A stretch of DNA of 64,000 bases from Novosphingobium olei (GTDB lineage: Bacteria; Pseudomonadota; Alphaproteobacteria; Sphingomonadales; Sphingomonadaceae). How positions within the stretch are numbered: the first letter of the stretch is position 1; each line of letters begins with the position of its first letter. Under the pieces are notes generated by a model. The model searched no databases. It had not been told where the DNA came from and was given only the letters and a program-made list of their open reading frames with translations. Made by a program: the position numbers and the translations under genes. Below are positions 42,418 to 51,400 of this stretch, piece by piece. The DNA is taken from assembly GCF_012927405.1 (NCBI RefSeq), contig NZ_JABBGM010000002.1, positions 186,001-250,000 on the forward strand, written 5' to 3'.

Positions 42418-44121
42418 GTGCCAGACTTGGCTAAACCCACTGAACGCATTGCCATCATTGGCGCCGGCGCGACCGGCACGTACTGCCTCAATGCCCTGAT
42501 CGCCAGCCGGGCGGCGGCAGAAGTGACGGTGTTCGAATCCAGCGCCTGTCCGGGCCCGGGGCTGGCCTATTCCCCGGATCTCAATGACATCCACGCGCTG
42601 TCCAACATCGCCGGGTTCGAGATACCGCCCCTCCTCGAAACATTGAACCAATGGGCCGTGCGCCAGCCACGGCTATTGCTTCAACAGTGGGGGATCGCCG
42701 ATCGCGCCGGCGACGATCGTTCTTTCTTTCCGCGTGCGGTGCTGGGGGCGTGGCTTGCGGATCAGTTCGCTCGTCTGGTCGCCAGCGACGCTACCTCGGT
42801 TGTGGTCCACACCGGTGCCGAAGTGATTGATGTGATTGCCATGCCCGGCGCCTGCCGCGTGGAATGGCGCGGGTCAGACGGTGTGACGGCGGTAGATCAG
42901 TTCGATCGGGTCATCGTGGCTTCGGGATACGGCGCAATCGGCACCGAAGGCAACGATGCCGAGCGCAGCACTGGAAAATCGGCATCGATAGCGGCCAACA
43001 ATGGGGCGTCGAAACGCTTCGGCGTCCTGGGATCGTCGCTTTCCGGAATCGACGCGGTTGTCGCGATTGCGATGGCAAGAGGCCGCTTCGAGCAGGAAGC
43101 CGGTCTGCTGCGCTACATCCCCGACCAACCGTGGGACGCGGTGCTGATGAGCCGTAACGGGCTATTGCCAGAAGCCGACTTCTGGTTCCCGCACCCGCTA
43201 CCCGAACTGGAAGGCTTCACACCGGAAACTGCGACCGCTTGTCTCACCGGTGAGGACGGCGATCTCGACCGGCTGTTTGCGCAGTTTGCTGCGGTCCTTA
43301 TGCGCGATGCGCCGCAATGGTCTGCAAGGATCGGGCTTGAAGAAGCCACGGCTGACGATTTTGCCGAGCGCTATTTCGCCAAGCGTCAGTCCAGCGATGC
43401 CTGGGCCCATGCCCGGAAGAATCTGGAAGACGTAAGGTCGTGGAGCGAGAACAAGGACACGCCGGCGTGGCGGATCGTCATCCTCAAGGCTCACGAAATC
43501 TTCGCCACAGTCATCACACTGCTGACACCGCACGACCTTTCGCGCCTGCACCGCGGCTTGAAGCGTGTGTTCACAGACAACTATGCGGCCGTGCCCCATC
43601 TTTCGATCGAGCGCATGCTTGCGCTTCACGACGCCGGCGTGGTCGATGTGGTCGCTCTCGGGAGTGACTACGATATCCGCCCTGAGCGCAGCGCCTGGCG
43701 TGTGCAGTCGCCGGCCTGGTCAGCGCGTTTGGATGAGCTGATCGACGCGCGCGGGCCGCAGGCAGCGGCGCTGACCCTCTTTCCCTTTCCCACCTTGCGG
43801 CTTCAGCTCTGTGCCAGCGCGCTCGAGGAAAGCCAGGATTGGCGCGACGGGATCAACCCGGCCCCGGACCTTACCGCAAGCGAGCAAGACCCCGCTTTGC
43901 GGAACGTGCATCTCTGTGCGCTGCCATTTCTCTTGCGCAACCGGCCGTTCGTTCAGGGCCTCGTCGAATGTGCCGCGATGGCGCAGGCGGTCGGCGAAGC
44001 CATCAGCGCCACCTCCCCTTGTGAAAACGCGGACTATTCGACGGCCGAACAGCTGATCGACCTGCTCGATAAACCGTCTGTCATTCTCCCGACTGGGGAG
44101 GTCCTGCCTTTAGCCGGTTGA
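42418..44121 (+). CDS. FAD/NAD(P)-binding protein
   Basis: The product has 567 residues from GTG 42418; an in-frame start at 42349 would add 23. A dinucleotide-binding motif IAIIGAGATGTYCLNAL opens the protein, and a second (FGVLGSSLSGIDAVVAIAMA) lies near residue 200, as in the FAD-NAD(P)-binding (HpnW/PF13454-like) family. VIVASGYGAIG resembles the GD/ATG motif of flavoprotein monooxygenases. It is the last chromosomal gene before the left attachment site, 53 bp away. Substrate unknown. Confidence 0.85.
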   Translation: MPDLAKPTERIAIIGAGATGTYCLNALIASRAAAEVTVFESSACPGPGLAYSPDLNDIHALSNIAGFEIPPLLETLNQWAVRQPRLLLQQWGIADRAGDDRSFFPRAVLGAWLADQFARLVASDATSVVVHTGAEVIDVIAMPGACRVEWRGSDGVTAVDQFDRVIVASGYGAIGTEGNDAERSTGKSASIAANNGASKRFGVLGSSLSGIDAVVAIAMARGRFEQEAGLLRYIPDQPWDAVLMSRNGLLPEADFWFPHPLPELEGFTPETATACLTGEDGDLDRLFAQFAAVLMRDAPQWSARIGLEEATADDFAERYFAKRQSSDAWAHARKNLEDVRSWSENKDTPAWRIVILKAHEIFATVITLLTPHDLSRLHRGLKRVFTDNYAAVPHLSIERMLALHDAGVVDVVALGSDYDIRPERSAWRVQSPAWSARLDELIDARGPQAAALTLFPFPTLRLQLCASALEESQDWRDGINPAPDLTASEQDPALRNVHLCALPFLLRNRPFVQGLVECAAMAQAVGEAISATSPCENADYSTAEQLIDLLDKPSVILPTGEVLPLAG

Positions 44122-44174
44122 GGGGGCAAGGGTGCCAGCATCGACCCACCATCCAGACAGATGCGAACGTCGAT

Positions 44175-44193
44175 GGACAGGAAAATGGAGCGG
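44175..44193. other. Left attachment site (attL)
   Basis: GGACAGGAAAATGGAGCGG matches the copy at 53149-53167 exactly. Similarity goes on as TGAAGGGAA with one base missing and one changed relative to the tRNA, as expected for a displaced tRNA 3' remnant that no longer needs to function. Confidence 0.8.
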
Positions 44194-44261
44194 TGAAGGG
44201 AACCGAAAAGTGCGTGAAAAGCATAGGTTTTCAAACGTTATTTTTGCGAATAGTCTGTAGA

Positions 44262-44283
44262 ATACCCCCAAATATACCCCCAT
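44262..44283. repeat. ATACCCCC repeats at left island end
   Basis: Two direct copies of ATACCCCCA lie 12 bp apart, 70 bp inside attL. The same motif is clustered at the right end beside the integrase gene. They are likely integrase or excisionase arm-binding sites. Confidence 0.55.
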
Positions 44284-44372
44284 GCAGACTGGCTGGCAGC
44301 AATCTGTGTCGATCGAACAATGCAAATGCCCCCACACGTGATTGAGATGGCAACGCTTTCCAGTCTCCTCGA

Positions 44373-45128
44373 TTAGAGCAGATCATCAGCCTGATCGGTA
44401 TCTACGCTCCACACATAACCATAAATGCCCATCTGCTCGTTAGCGCTCCCGCTAGTGAACGCTTCCTTGAACGCCTTCATGCGTTTATCAGTCACGAGCA
44501 TCGAGCCCGAGCCGAACGCGATATTGAAGTTTGTCACGCTTGCGCCTGGTGGCTGTACCTTTGTGGGATTGAACGAAAACCGCGATGCATCGGCGGCTTG
44601 CTGAAGTGTTCCAAGTGCCGCTTGGACGGCATGTTCGCTATCGCCCGAAAGCGTAATGTCATCCATGTAAACGGTAACCGTGCTGCCTTGCTGGCGCAGC
44701 TTCCTGATAGCTTGGCCTAGTGCAGAGTGGCTCAGCACGAGTGATGATAAAAGCGGAGACTGGACAAAGCCGAAGGGAATGCTGAAGTGTCGTCGCGGCG
44801 GTTTCTTGTCAACCGTGCTGTCACAGGCCATGTCCCAAGCATCGGCATGTGAAAATCGCAGGCGCTTAAGCGAGCGATGTACCCGTTGCCGCGTGATCTG
44901 GTCGAAAAAGCGCTGGAGGTCTACTGACGCCACCCATGGCGCACCACTATGCAAGCGTGCTGCGGCAACGTGCCCACCTTCTTGTAGGTGATAGTAGTAG
45001 CTTGGCGCTTTCCAGCGCGCCTCAATCGCAGACTTGATCTCATAACCTCGGCTGCGTCCGTGGTGTGTCGGAACATAGACGCGCGTGCCGGGCTTGAGTT
45101 CAAAATGGTGACCGTAGAGATTTCGCAC
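44373..45128 (-). CDS. Reverse transcriptase, small unknown-group type
   Basis: The product has 251 residues from GTG 45126-45128. RT motifs are in order: an N-terminal region TRVYVPTHHGRSRGYE and YYYHLQEGGHVAAARLH, motif A in VASVDLQRFFDQITRQRV, motif B in IPFGFVQSPLLSSLVLSHSA, the catalytic YMDD in VTVYMDDITLSGDSE, and FSFNPTKVQ. There is no maturase, integrase or nuclease domain and no group II intron signature. The compact form fits retron or defence-associated (DRT/unknown-group) reverse transcriptases. It overlaps a 169-codon frame by 29 bp in another phase, and the true N-terminus may lie in that frame. It is the last gene before attL. Confidence 0.85.
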   Translation of the reverse strand: MRNLYGHHFELKPGTRVYVPTHHGRSRGYEIKSAIEARWKAPSYYYHLQEGGHVAAARLHSGAPWVASVDLQRFFDQITRQRVHRSLKRLRFSHADAWDMACDSTVDKKPPRRHFSIPFGFVQSPLLSSLVLSHSALGQAIRKLRQQGSTVTVYMDDITLSGDSEHAVQAALGTLQQAADASRFSFNPTKVQPPGASVTNFNIAFGSGSMLVTDKRMKAFKEAFTSGSANEQMGIYGYVWSVDTDQADDLL

Positions 45129-45609
45129 GATAGTTGGTGACCTCAGCCAGAAGCTTCACGGCCCAGTAGACGCTTTGCAGCGCACCGGCCAGAATGCTTA
45201 GGCTGAGGCCACAGTAACGGAACAAACGAAACTTGTTCTTCATACCGTGGGTTCTCCACTCTACCCCCGGCTGCCTTGCGCTTGCGCGCCAGTCACCAAC
45301 CAAAGCAGGCATCATGGCCACTGGACAGCCAGTCACCGTGTTGCCCCGAAGCAGTGTCATTGGGATTGCCAAGTCGCCGCCGTGAAGAACCTCATGCCGA
45401 GGGAATAGCAATATGGTTCGAGCCGTTTGCCATTGCAAGCCATCTTCGCGGGTCCGCGTTTTTGTCACGGCAATGTGAAACGCCGAACCGTCAGCAAGCG
45501 GCAGGACTGCGGCGTCCACACGGCGAACGTCTCCATCGCAACCACATTTGCCCCAATCCAGTTTCAGACGGGCAAGCCGGTCCAGATCGGTATGCAATTG
45601 TCTACACAC
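45100..45609 (-). CDS. Unknown companion frame upstream of the reverse transcriptase
   Basis: The frame has 169 codons from GTG 45607-45609, with a stop just upstream. No family is recognised. It contains VRRVDAAVLPLADGSAFHIA, KTRTREDGLQWQTARTILLF and a C-terminal segment from MKNKFRLFRYCGLSLSILAG to AVKLLAEVTNYRAKSLRSPF. That last segment could equally be the true N-terminus of the reverse transcriptase: a one-base shift near 45121-45128 would join VTNYR to RNLYGHHFELK. The frame may therefore be a real partner protein, a frameshifted N-terminal part, or partly a non-coding RNA region. Confidence 0.55.
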   Translation of the reverse strand: MCRQLHTDLDRLARLKLDWGKCGCDGDVRRVDAAVLPLADGSAFHIAVTKTRTREDGLQWQTARTILLFPRHEVLHGGDLAIPMTLLRGNTVTGCPVAMMPALVGDWRASARQPGVEWRTHGMKNKFRLFRYCGLSLSILAGALQSVYWAVKLLAEVTNYRAKSLRSPF

Positions 45610-45791
45610 ACCCTACGCGACAAATCGCACGCGAATGGCCCGGAAACCTGCGCCTCTCCGGCGATGGCAGCTTCCCAATCAAATTTGACTTGCGGGCATT
45701 CGTGCCAGTCTGATTCAAATCAGCGGACACCAGTTGCCCGGATTTCCGAAGGTTCGGCGGGGCTGCACTAGCAATACCGCCAGACCCATTT

Positions 45792-46916
45792 TCAAGTCGG
45801 AACGCCCCCCGGCAAAGCCTGCATTGCAGCCAGCACTTGAGCGACCAACGCCGGATCGACCGCATCCGCCAGCTTGCCCGCTGCGCCCTTGGCCATCGCC
45901 ATACCCCGGATCAATTCGGCCTGCCGGTGCGGGGCGACGGTGCCGTAACTGGTCAGCGTCGTCATAACGCGCTCATGCCCCAGATTTTGCGACCACGCCT
46001 TGAACTGCTCCGGCGTGGTGCAGACCTGTTCGCCAAGCTGGACCAGCGTATCCCGCAACGAATGCGGGTTGAAATAGGGCAGGCCAGCCGCCGTGAACGC
46101 GTGGCGGAATATGTCGCGGATCGGCCCGGCTCCTTGCCAGCATTCCCCCCGGCGCAGGCCAACAGGCGCGAATCCGCCATTCGCACCAAGCCCGATTTGC
46201 GTGGGCGGAAACAGCGGGTCATCATCGCCCCATAGCAGGGCAGTGCGCAGATACTCGCACCAGTCCCGCACAATCGTCAGTGCATCGCCGCCGACCGGGA
46301 AGAACCACGTCGCAAAGGTCTTGCTGGCCTTTGTCTTCACGTCGCGCGCGTCCTGATCGACGCGGCCTTGCACCAGATCGACGTGCTTAAGCCGGAACGT
46401 CGCCAGCGCGCCGTCACGCGCGCCTGTGAGCAAGGCGAAGGCCACCAGCGCGCGGTTGCGCAGTTCCATCGCGGTGCCGGTTGGCATGGCGGCGATAACG
46501 TGGTGGACCTGTTCCAGCGTGGGGAACGCCTTGTGCCGGGCCGCCTTGGCAATTCGCACGTCCTTTTCGGCCAGGTTGAAATAGTCGGCATCGGCATAGG
46601 AAAGGCGGGACTTGTAACCGGGCTGCCCCGCCAGCCAGACAAAGAACGCGCGCAGGGCGGACAGGGTGGAATTGACCGTCGCCCGGCTCAAAGGCTTGCC
46701 GGTGCGGACCGCCGGTTGCTGGTCCAGTTTGTGCTTGAAGGCCACCGCCTGCGCCCGGTGAAAGGTCTTGAAGTCCTTGTGCCCGTTCGCCTCTTCAAAG
46801 CGCGCCAGCGCCTTCGCCACGGCATCGATCGATCCTTCGTCCCGACGCTGCGCTTCCTTCAGATAGGTGAAGTATTCGCGCTTGATCCGCGCGTTTGCGG
46901 CATTGTGTTTTGCCAT
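45792..46916 (-). CDS. Tyrosine recombinase / phage integrase family protein
   Basis: The product has 374 residues. An N-terminal SAM-like core-binding domain (residues about 5-130) leads to the catalytic domain with the conserved arginine in LLTGARDGALATF, HSLRDT (HxxR), LGHERV and the nucleophile tyrosine in TTLTSYGTV. It is distinct from the P4-type integrase at 51715 and has two small DNA-binding proteins next to it. It may mobilise the inner module or be a remnant of an older insertion. Confidence 0.92.
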   Translation of the reverse strand: MAKHNAANARIKREYFTYLKEAQRRDEGSIDAVAKALARFEEANGHKDFKTFHRAQAVAFKHKLDQQPAVRTGKPLSRATVNSTLSALRAFFVWLAGQPGYKSRLSYADADYFNLAEKDVRIAKAARHKAFPTLEQVHHVIAAMPTGTAMELRNRALVAFALLTGARDGALATFRLKHVDLVQGRVDQDARDVKTKASKTFATWFFPVGGDALTIVRDWCEYLRTALLWGDDDPLFPPTQIGLGANGGFAPVGLRRGECWQGAGPIRDIFRHAFTAAGLPYFNPHSLRDTLVQLGEQVCTTPEQFKAWSQNLGHERVMTTLTSYGTVAPHRQAELIRGMAMAKGAAGKLADAVDPALVAQVLAAMQALPGGVPT

Positions 46917-46922
46917 GGTCAG

Positions 46923-47399
46923 TCAGTCCTTTCGATTGTCACAATTCAGGGAAGGTTCGGTGCACTCACATATGCGTGGGCCTGCCTCCCTGATTTGGAC
47001 GTCCAGATCGGGCATGATCGCGGCGATTGCGGCCAAGCGGGTGCGGCGGTGCATCATGGTGCCGCACACCTCGCAAATGGCGCTCAGGTTGCCCGTGGTG
47101 GCATTCTGGCGGGTGGCTTCAACCATCCCCATGGCGGGCGCTCGCGGCTGGCGGCACTTGAAGCAATAGAGCGTGCCCGGCGGACAGGGCCGCTTGCGGA
47201 TGGCGTTGCGCTTGGCGAGGAAGGCGCGAACCGTGGCTCCGTCAAACAGGGTGGGGCGGCCCTTGCTGACAGGCTCCAGCCCATTGGCCTGCCAGTGCCG
47301 GACGGTATTCTTGTGGACGCCGCAACAGGTCGCCAGTTCCGCCGCACTGTAGATGCGGTGGATCTTTACACGCTGCGGGGTGGGCCGACGCGCGGGCAC
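46923..47399 (-). CDS. HTH and zinc-ribbon protein linked to the recombinase
   Basis: The product has 158 residues. The N-terminal helix-turn-helix (YSAAELATCCGVHKNTVRHW) is of the MerR/excisionase type. The middle has a two-cysteine knuckle pair, YCFKCRQPR and ICEVCGTMM, typical of a zinc ribbon, and further cysteines near the end (ICECTEPSLNC). The GTG start at 47397-47399 is the best available. It ends 6 bp before the recombinase start, so it is probably an accessory DNA-binding factor of that recombinase. Confidence 0.78.
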   Translation of the reverse strand: MPARRPTPQRVKIHRIYSAAELATCCGVHKNTVRHWQANGLEPVSKGRPTLFDGATVRAFLAKRNAIRKRPCPPGTLYCFKCRQPRAPAMGMVEATRQNATTGNLSAICEVCGTMMHRRTRLAAIAAIMPDLDVQIREAGPRICECTEPSLNCDNRKD

Positions 47400-47404
47400 G
47401 GCGA

Positions 47405-47593
47405 TCAGGCCTGCCCTTCGATCAGCGCGCGTAGGCTGGCAGCCGGGATCAGGGTGCGCTTGCCGATTTTGCGCGCGTCCAATCGCCCTTCGCCGATCAA
47501 CTGATACAAGCGGGTGCGGCCCAGCGAGGAAATGCGGCAGGCTTCGCGGATGGAATAGGCGAGCGGTTCAAGGGGGGTATTGGCAGTATTCAT
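47405..47593 (-). CDS. Small helix-turn-helix protein (AlpA/excisionase type)
   Basis: The product has 62 residues. YSIREACRISSLGRTRLYQL followed by GRLDARKIGKRTLIPAASLR is the winged helix-turn-helix of the Xis/AlpA (helix_turn_helix_17) family. Such proteins direct excision or activate integrase genes. It is first in the three-gene recombinase module. Confidence 0.85.
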   Translation of the reverse strand: MNTANTPLEPLAYSIREACRISSLGRTRLYQLIGEGRLDARKIGKRTLIPAASLRALIEGQA

Positions 47594-47693
47594 CGGAAAG
47601 CCTCCGTTCAGTTGCGAACGGGGCTAACCTGCGCCGGATGCAGGCGGGCAATCAGCCGGAAAGGGCCTGCTTGAGCCGGAAATGCTAGGCCAA

Positions 47694-48404
47694 TTAGTTT
47701 CCGGCTGAGCGCAACCGTCGCAAGATGGCATTCACGACTGGCTGCACGGTGCCCCTACCGGGTTCTGTTTTTTTGCGTTCACTCATCCGCGCAAAGACGG
47801 CATCGATGATGGTGGACTGCCCATCATGTCCTTGCCCCTCTGGAATGCCGGTTTCATGGATATATATGGCCAGTTCCTCTGCAAAATCCGGCCACCAATT
47901 TGCGGCTGGGCGGCCACCGCCGCGCTGCACGGGGGATGGGACCGATTCACCTGCCCTTTCGTCGCTGGGCCGCGGCCAGGAAAAATGCGGCAACTGATTG
48001 GCGTCGACTTCCAATCCAAGGGCAGAGCCTGAGCCGTTTTCCCCCCAACCAGTTCTTTTCCCATCAACTTTGAACTCAAAATCGCCTGCCAACCAATCCC
48101 ACTCTTTTCGAATAGGAAAGGCGGCAGCGAACCCTGCCCAGAAGGTCAGAGGCACCGGGAACATCCCATCCGCATCGCGACGCAGCGGCGGCTCTGGCTC
48201 GATCTCAAAGCTGTTGTCCCAGTCCTCCGTCAGTAAACTGGCTCGCGACGGCAACTGCCCTGATTGCAGACGCCTCAGCAGCGCGTCACTCGCTGCCTTC
48301 CAGCAGACTTCGTCATCGGCGTAATAGTTTGCCGCTTCATATTGCTTTCGCAGCGCTTCGAATGCGGCAAAAGCAGGAACCCAGCGGGCATCAGGCGTGC
48401 TCAT
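47694..48404 (-). CDS. Unknown protein following the restriction-modification gene
   Basis: The product has 236 residues from ATG 48402-48404; a TTG at 48417-48419 overlapping the upstream stop is possible. It is acidic and soluble, with many Trp residues (RKEWDWLAGDFEFKVDG; PAANWWPDFAEELAIYIHET). No conserved domain is recognised. Lying 11 bp after the large restriction-modification gene, it is probably translated with it and could be a specificity, regulatory or immunity partner. Confidence 0.75.
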   Translation of the reverse strand: MSTPDARWVPAFAAFEALRKQYEAANYYADDEVCWKAASDALLRRLQSGQLPSRASLLTEDWDNSFEIEPEPPLRRDADGMFPVPLTFWAGFAAAFPIRKEWDWLAGDFEFKVDGKRTGWGENGSGSALGLEVDANQLPHFSWPRPSDERAGESVPSPVQRGGGRPAANWWPDFAEELAIYIHETGIPEGQGHDGQSTIIDAVFARMSERKKTEPGRGTVQPVVNAILRRLRSAGN

Positions 48405-48415
48405 CCCGCCGGCGC

Positions 48416-51400
48416 TCAATCCAGCGGCACTTCGATGGTGCGCATGACTCGGTCGGTTTCGGCCAGGATTTTGATGATGCGCTGATAGTGGCGGATGTCG
48501 TCATAGGTCAGGGCGCGGCCCTTGCGGTCTTTCAGCCACTTTTGCGCTGGTTGATAGCCGCCGATGTGGAATTCCCATGCAATCGCGGGCACGCCGTCAA
48601 AATACTGGTCTGCATTGATCCAGACTTGGCCGTTTACATGGCGCGGCTTGTCCACCACGCTGTCGCCGTCACCGTGGAAGGGATAGGGCGTTGCGCCGAT
48701 GGCGGCATCCTCCATCAGGTGCAGGCGGCGCAGGGCTTCGCCCTGTTCGCTGATCGTGCGGAAGCTCTCCGGGCTGGCCGGGAAGGGGATGCGGGGGAAG
48801 TCGATTTTCAGGAATTCGGCATAGGTGGCCCGATAGGAGGGGCAGTGCAGCACGCCGTAGATGTAATCGAACACCTTGACTTCATCGGGGCGGGCATCAC
48901 CCGCCGCGCGGCGGAAATCGCCAGATGCTATCGTGCTTACATCGGGCGCGGGGGTGGGGCCGGTGAGGCCAGCCGCCTTGCGGATTTGGGCGTAGAGCTT
49001 GGCGACGAAATTGACGCGGATGGTTTGGTCGAGGGTGTCAGGTTCGGGGTAGAGGTAGAGGGGCAAGTTCATGGCATTTGATGCGGTTGTGCCAGAGAGA
49101 AAAATCGCCTCACTGACTGCCGTGGTCACGAACACGTGGCGGAAGCGTCGATCTTTTACGCCCTTTGACGTCAGCAAGCCGAGGTTGGAGTGGCCGACAT
49201 AATTTCTCATGACCTCGTTTCGTGGATAGCAGTGAAATCCGCGTGATTTGCCGGTGTAGAAAGTCCAACTTGGGCTAAACGGACGGTATAAAATCGGCAG
49301 CAGGCGATCCTGCGAATAGTGGGCTATGACATCGGCTTTGGCCCCTGCAACGGTCCAATCGCGCACGTCCTTTCCAAGATCGTAGCGTTCGCGCAGAGTT
49401 TCAGCCTCACTCTGGGTGAAGTCCTTCACGCGGTTCCAGAGCGCATCGCGGTTCATGTCGATGGTCAAGTCATCGCGTGCAGTGACGATGCCGTTAGAAT
49501 TGACGAACATCAGCTCCCCAACTGAAAACCCTTGGGAATATTCCGCCTCCACATCATAATCGCGGGCGACGAAGGGATATTGTGGGGCTATTTGAGGTAG
49601 AGCCGTTGGGCAAAGAGTTTTTGGGCCGCCATCCCATAGAGCGGCATATTTGCTTTCGCGATTGCCCCACAGTTCACCATGAAAGAGCTTAGCCAATGGT
49701 TTGGCTGTTTTGCCCTCGCGACGATGTTTCACCGCAATGATGATGCCGACGCCCTGCATGATGTCGAATACGTTCTTGTCAGGTGAACCGTCCGGGCAGA
49801 CTTCCTTCTTGTTAGTGTTACCATGCAAATCAAGCACGTGGATGCTGTCGAAAGTCTGCATCAAATGCCAGCGCATCCCACGTAACGTGGGATCAGAAAA
49901 ATAGCCGTGACTAGTGATGAAGCCTAAAACTCCTTCACCGTTCTTGGCGATCATATGTTCTGCTAACCGGATGAATTTATGCTCGTCCTTGTTGATCCAC
50001 TTGGGATTGCGTTCCTGCAACTTCTGGACCCCGCCGGGTTCCTTCTTGTAGGCTTCCATCAGCCCCATGATCCAGTCGCCTTTGTTGGCGCTCTCGCCCG
50101 AATAGGGCGGGTTGCCGATCACGCACATGATGGGAGTCTGGCGCTTGATGTCGCTGGCGGCCTTGGCCTCATTGGCAATGGCGCGGGACAAACCGAACAG
50201 GGTTTGTTCCACCCGTTCGCCTTCCTCAAGGCTGTTGGTCAGGAATACCCCAAGGCGCGGCGGCTGGGCCGATGGCTTGTAACCCAGCCGGGTCAGGATC
50301 ATGTCCAGCTTCATGTGGCACATGGCATAGCTGGCCATCAGCAGCTCGAACCCGTGTAGGCGCGGGATAAGATCGCGCTCGATATAGGCGGATAGTTGGC
50401 CGGGTGCGACGCCCTTGATCCGTTCGGAAACCAGCTTCACCACTTCGGCCAGAAAGGTGCCGGTGCCGGTGGCGGGGTCCAAAATCTGGACGCGGTGGAC
50501 TTCCTTCTTGATATGCGCGGGTTTGCCGGTTTTGGGGTCGTTCTGGCCGGTGTCCCAATCGATGGTGATCCGCGAAGTATCGGCCAAGCCATCGGCCAGT
50601 CCGAATTCCGTTTTCAGCACTTCGTCCACGGCGCGCACGATGAAATTCACCACGGGTTCGGGCGTATACCACACGCCGCGCGCCTTGCGCTTGGCAGGGT
50701 TATATTCGGCCAGAAAATCTTCATAGAAATGCAGGAACGGGTCTTGCCGCGCGGTGATCTTGCCGAAATTGCGCAGCACCCGGTCCATGTCGGTGGCGCA
50801 GAACACATGGCACAATTCATCGATCACGCGGCGCAAGCGTTCGTCCAGGTTGGGACCGGCGATGTAGATAAACAGTTCGCGCAGGAACGGATTGGTCTTG
50901 GGCAACAGGTCCAGCGCCTCGGCACGGGTGAACGTGTCTGGTGTTTCATCATGCAGCCGCGCTGCGAACAGGCCATACGCGATGGTTTCGGCGTAGATAT
51001 CGGCAAATTCCTCCACGGTGATGTCGTGGATCAGGCTGGCCCTGAATGCCTCATACTGGCCGATCAGGTCGGTTGCAGTGCCGCTGGCGTCCTTGGCCTT
51101 CATGTCGGCCACCAGCGCGCGGCCCATGATGTCTTTGATGATTGCCGCCTTGCCCGCCATCATTGCGGCCAGCTTTGCCGATGACGTGACGCTCAGCGGG
51201 GTGATGTGCGCGAAGTCGCGCAGCCGGTTTTCCAGAACCGGGAAATTTTCGGTCCGCGCAGGCAGCGTCGGGATCAGGTCGGCAATGGTGATGAAATCCA
51301 CCACCTCGCCATCGCGAATGAATTCAAAGTCCAGCCCGTTGGTGTAGATCAGGTTGGGCAGGCCCTTCTTGTAGCGCTCTTTCTGGGCCTTGCTGTAGTC

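Noticed and set aside
44373..45128. A classical retron with msr-msd RNA upstream
   Set aside because: I could not find the paired inverted repeats and branching guanosine context expected of msr-msd. An RNA-structure search over 45100-45800 would be needed before calling it a retron.
45602..45865. An 87-codon minus-strand frame between the recombinase and the RT companion
   Set aside because: It overlaps the recombinase end in another phase, has no recognisable domain and a composition unlike its neighbours. It is kept only as possible non-coding RNA space.
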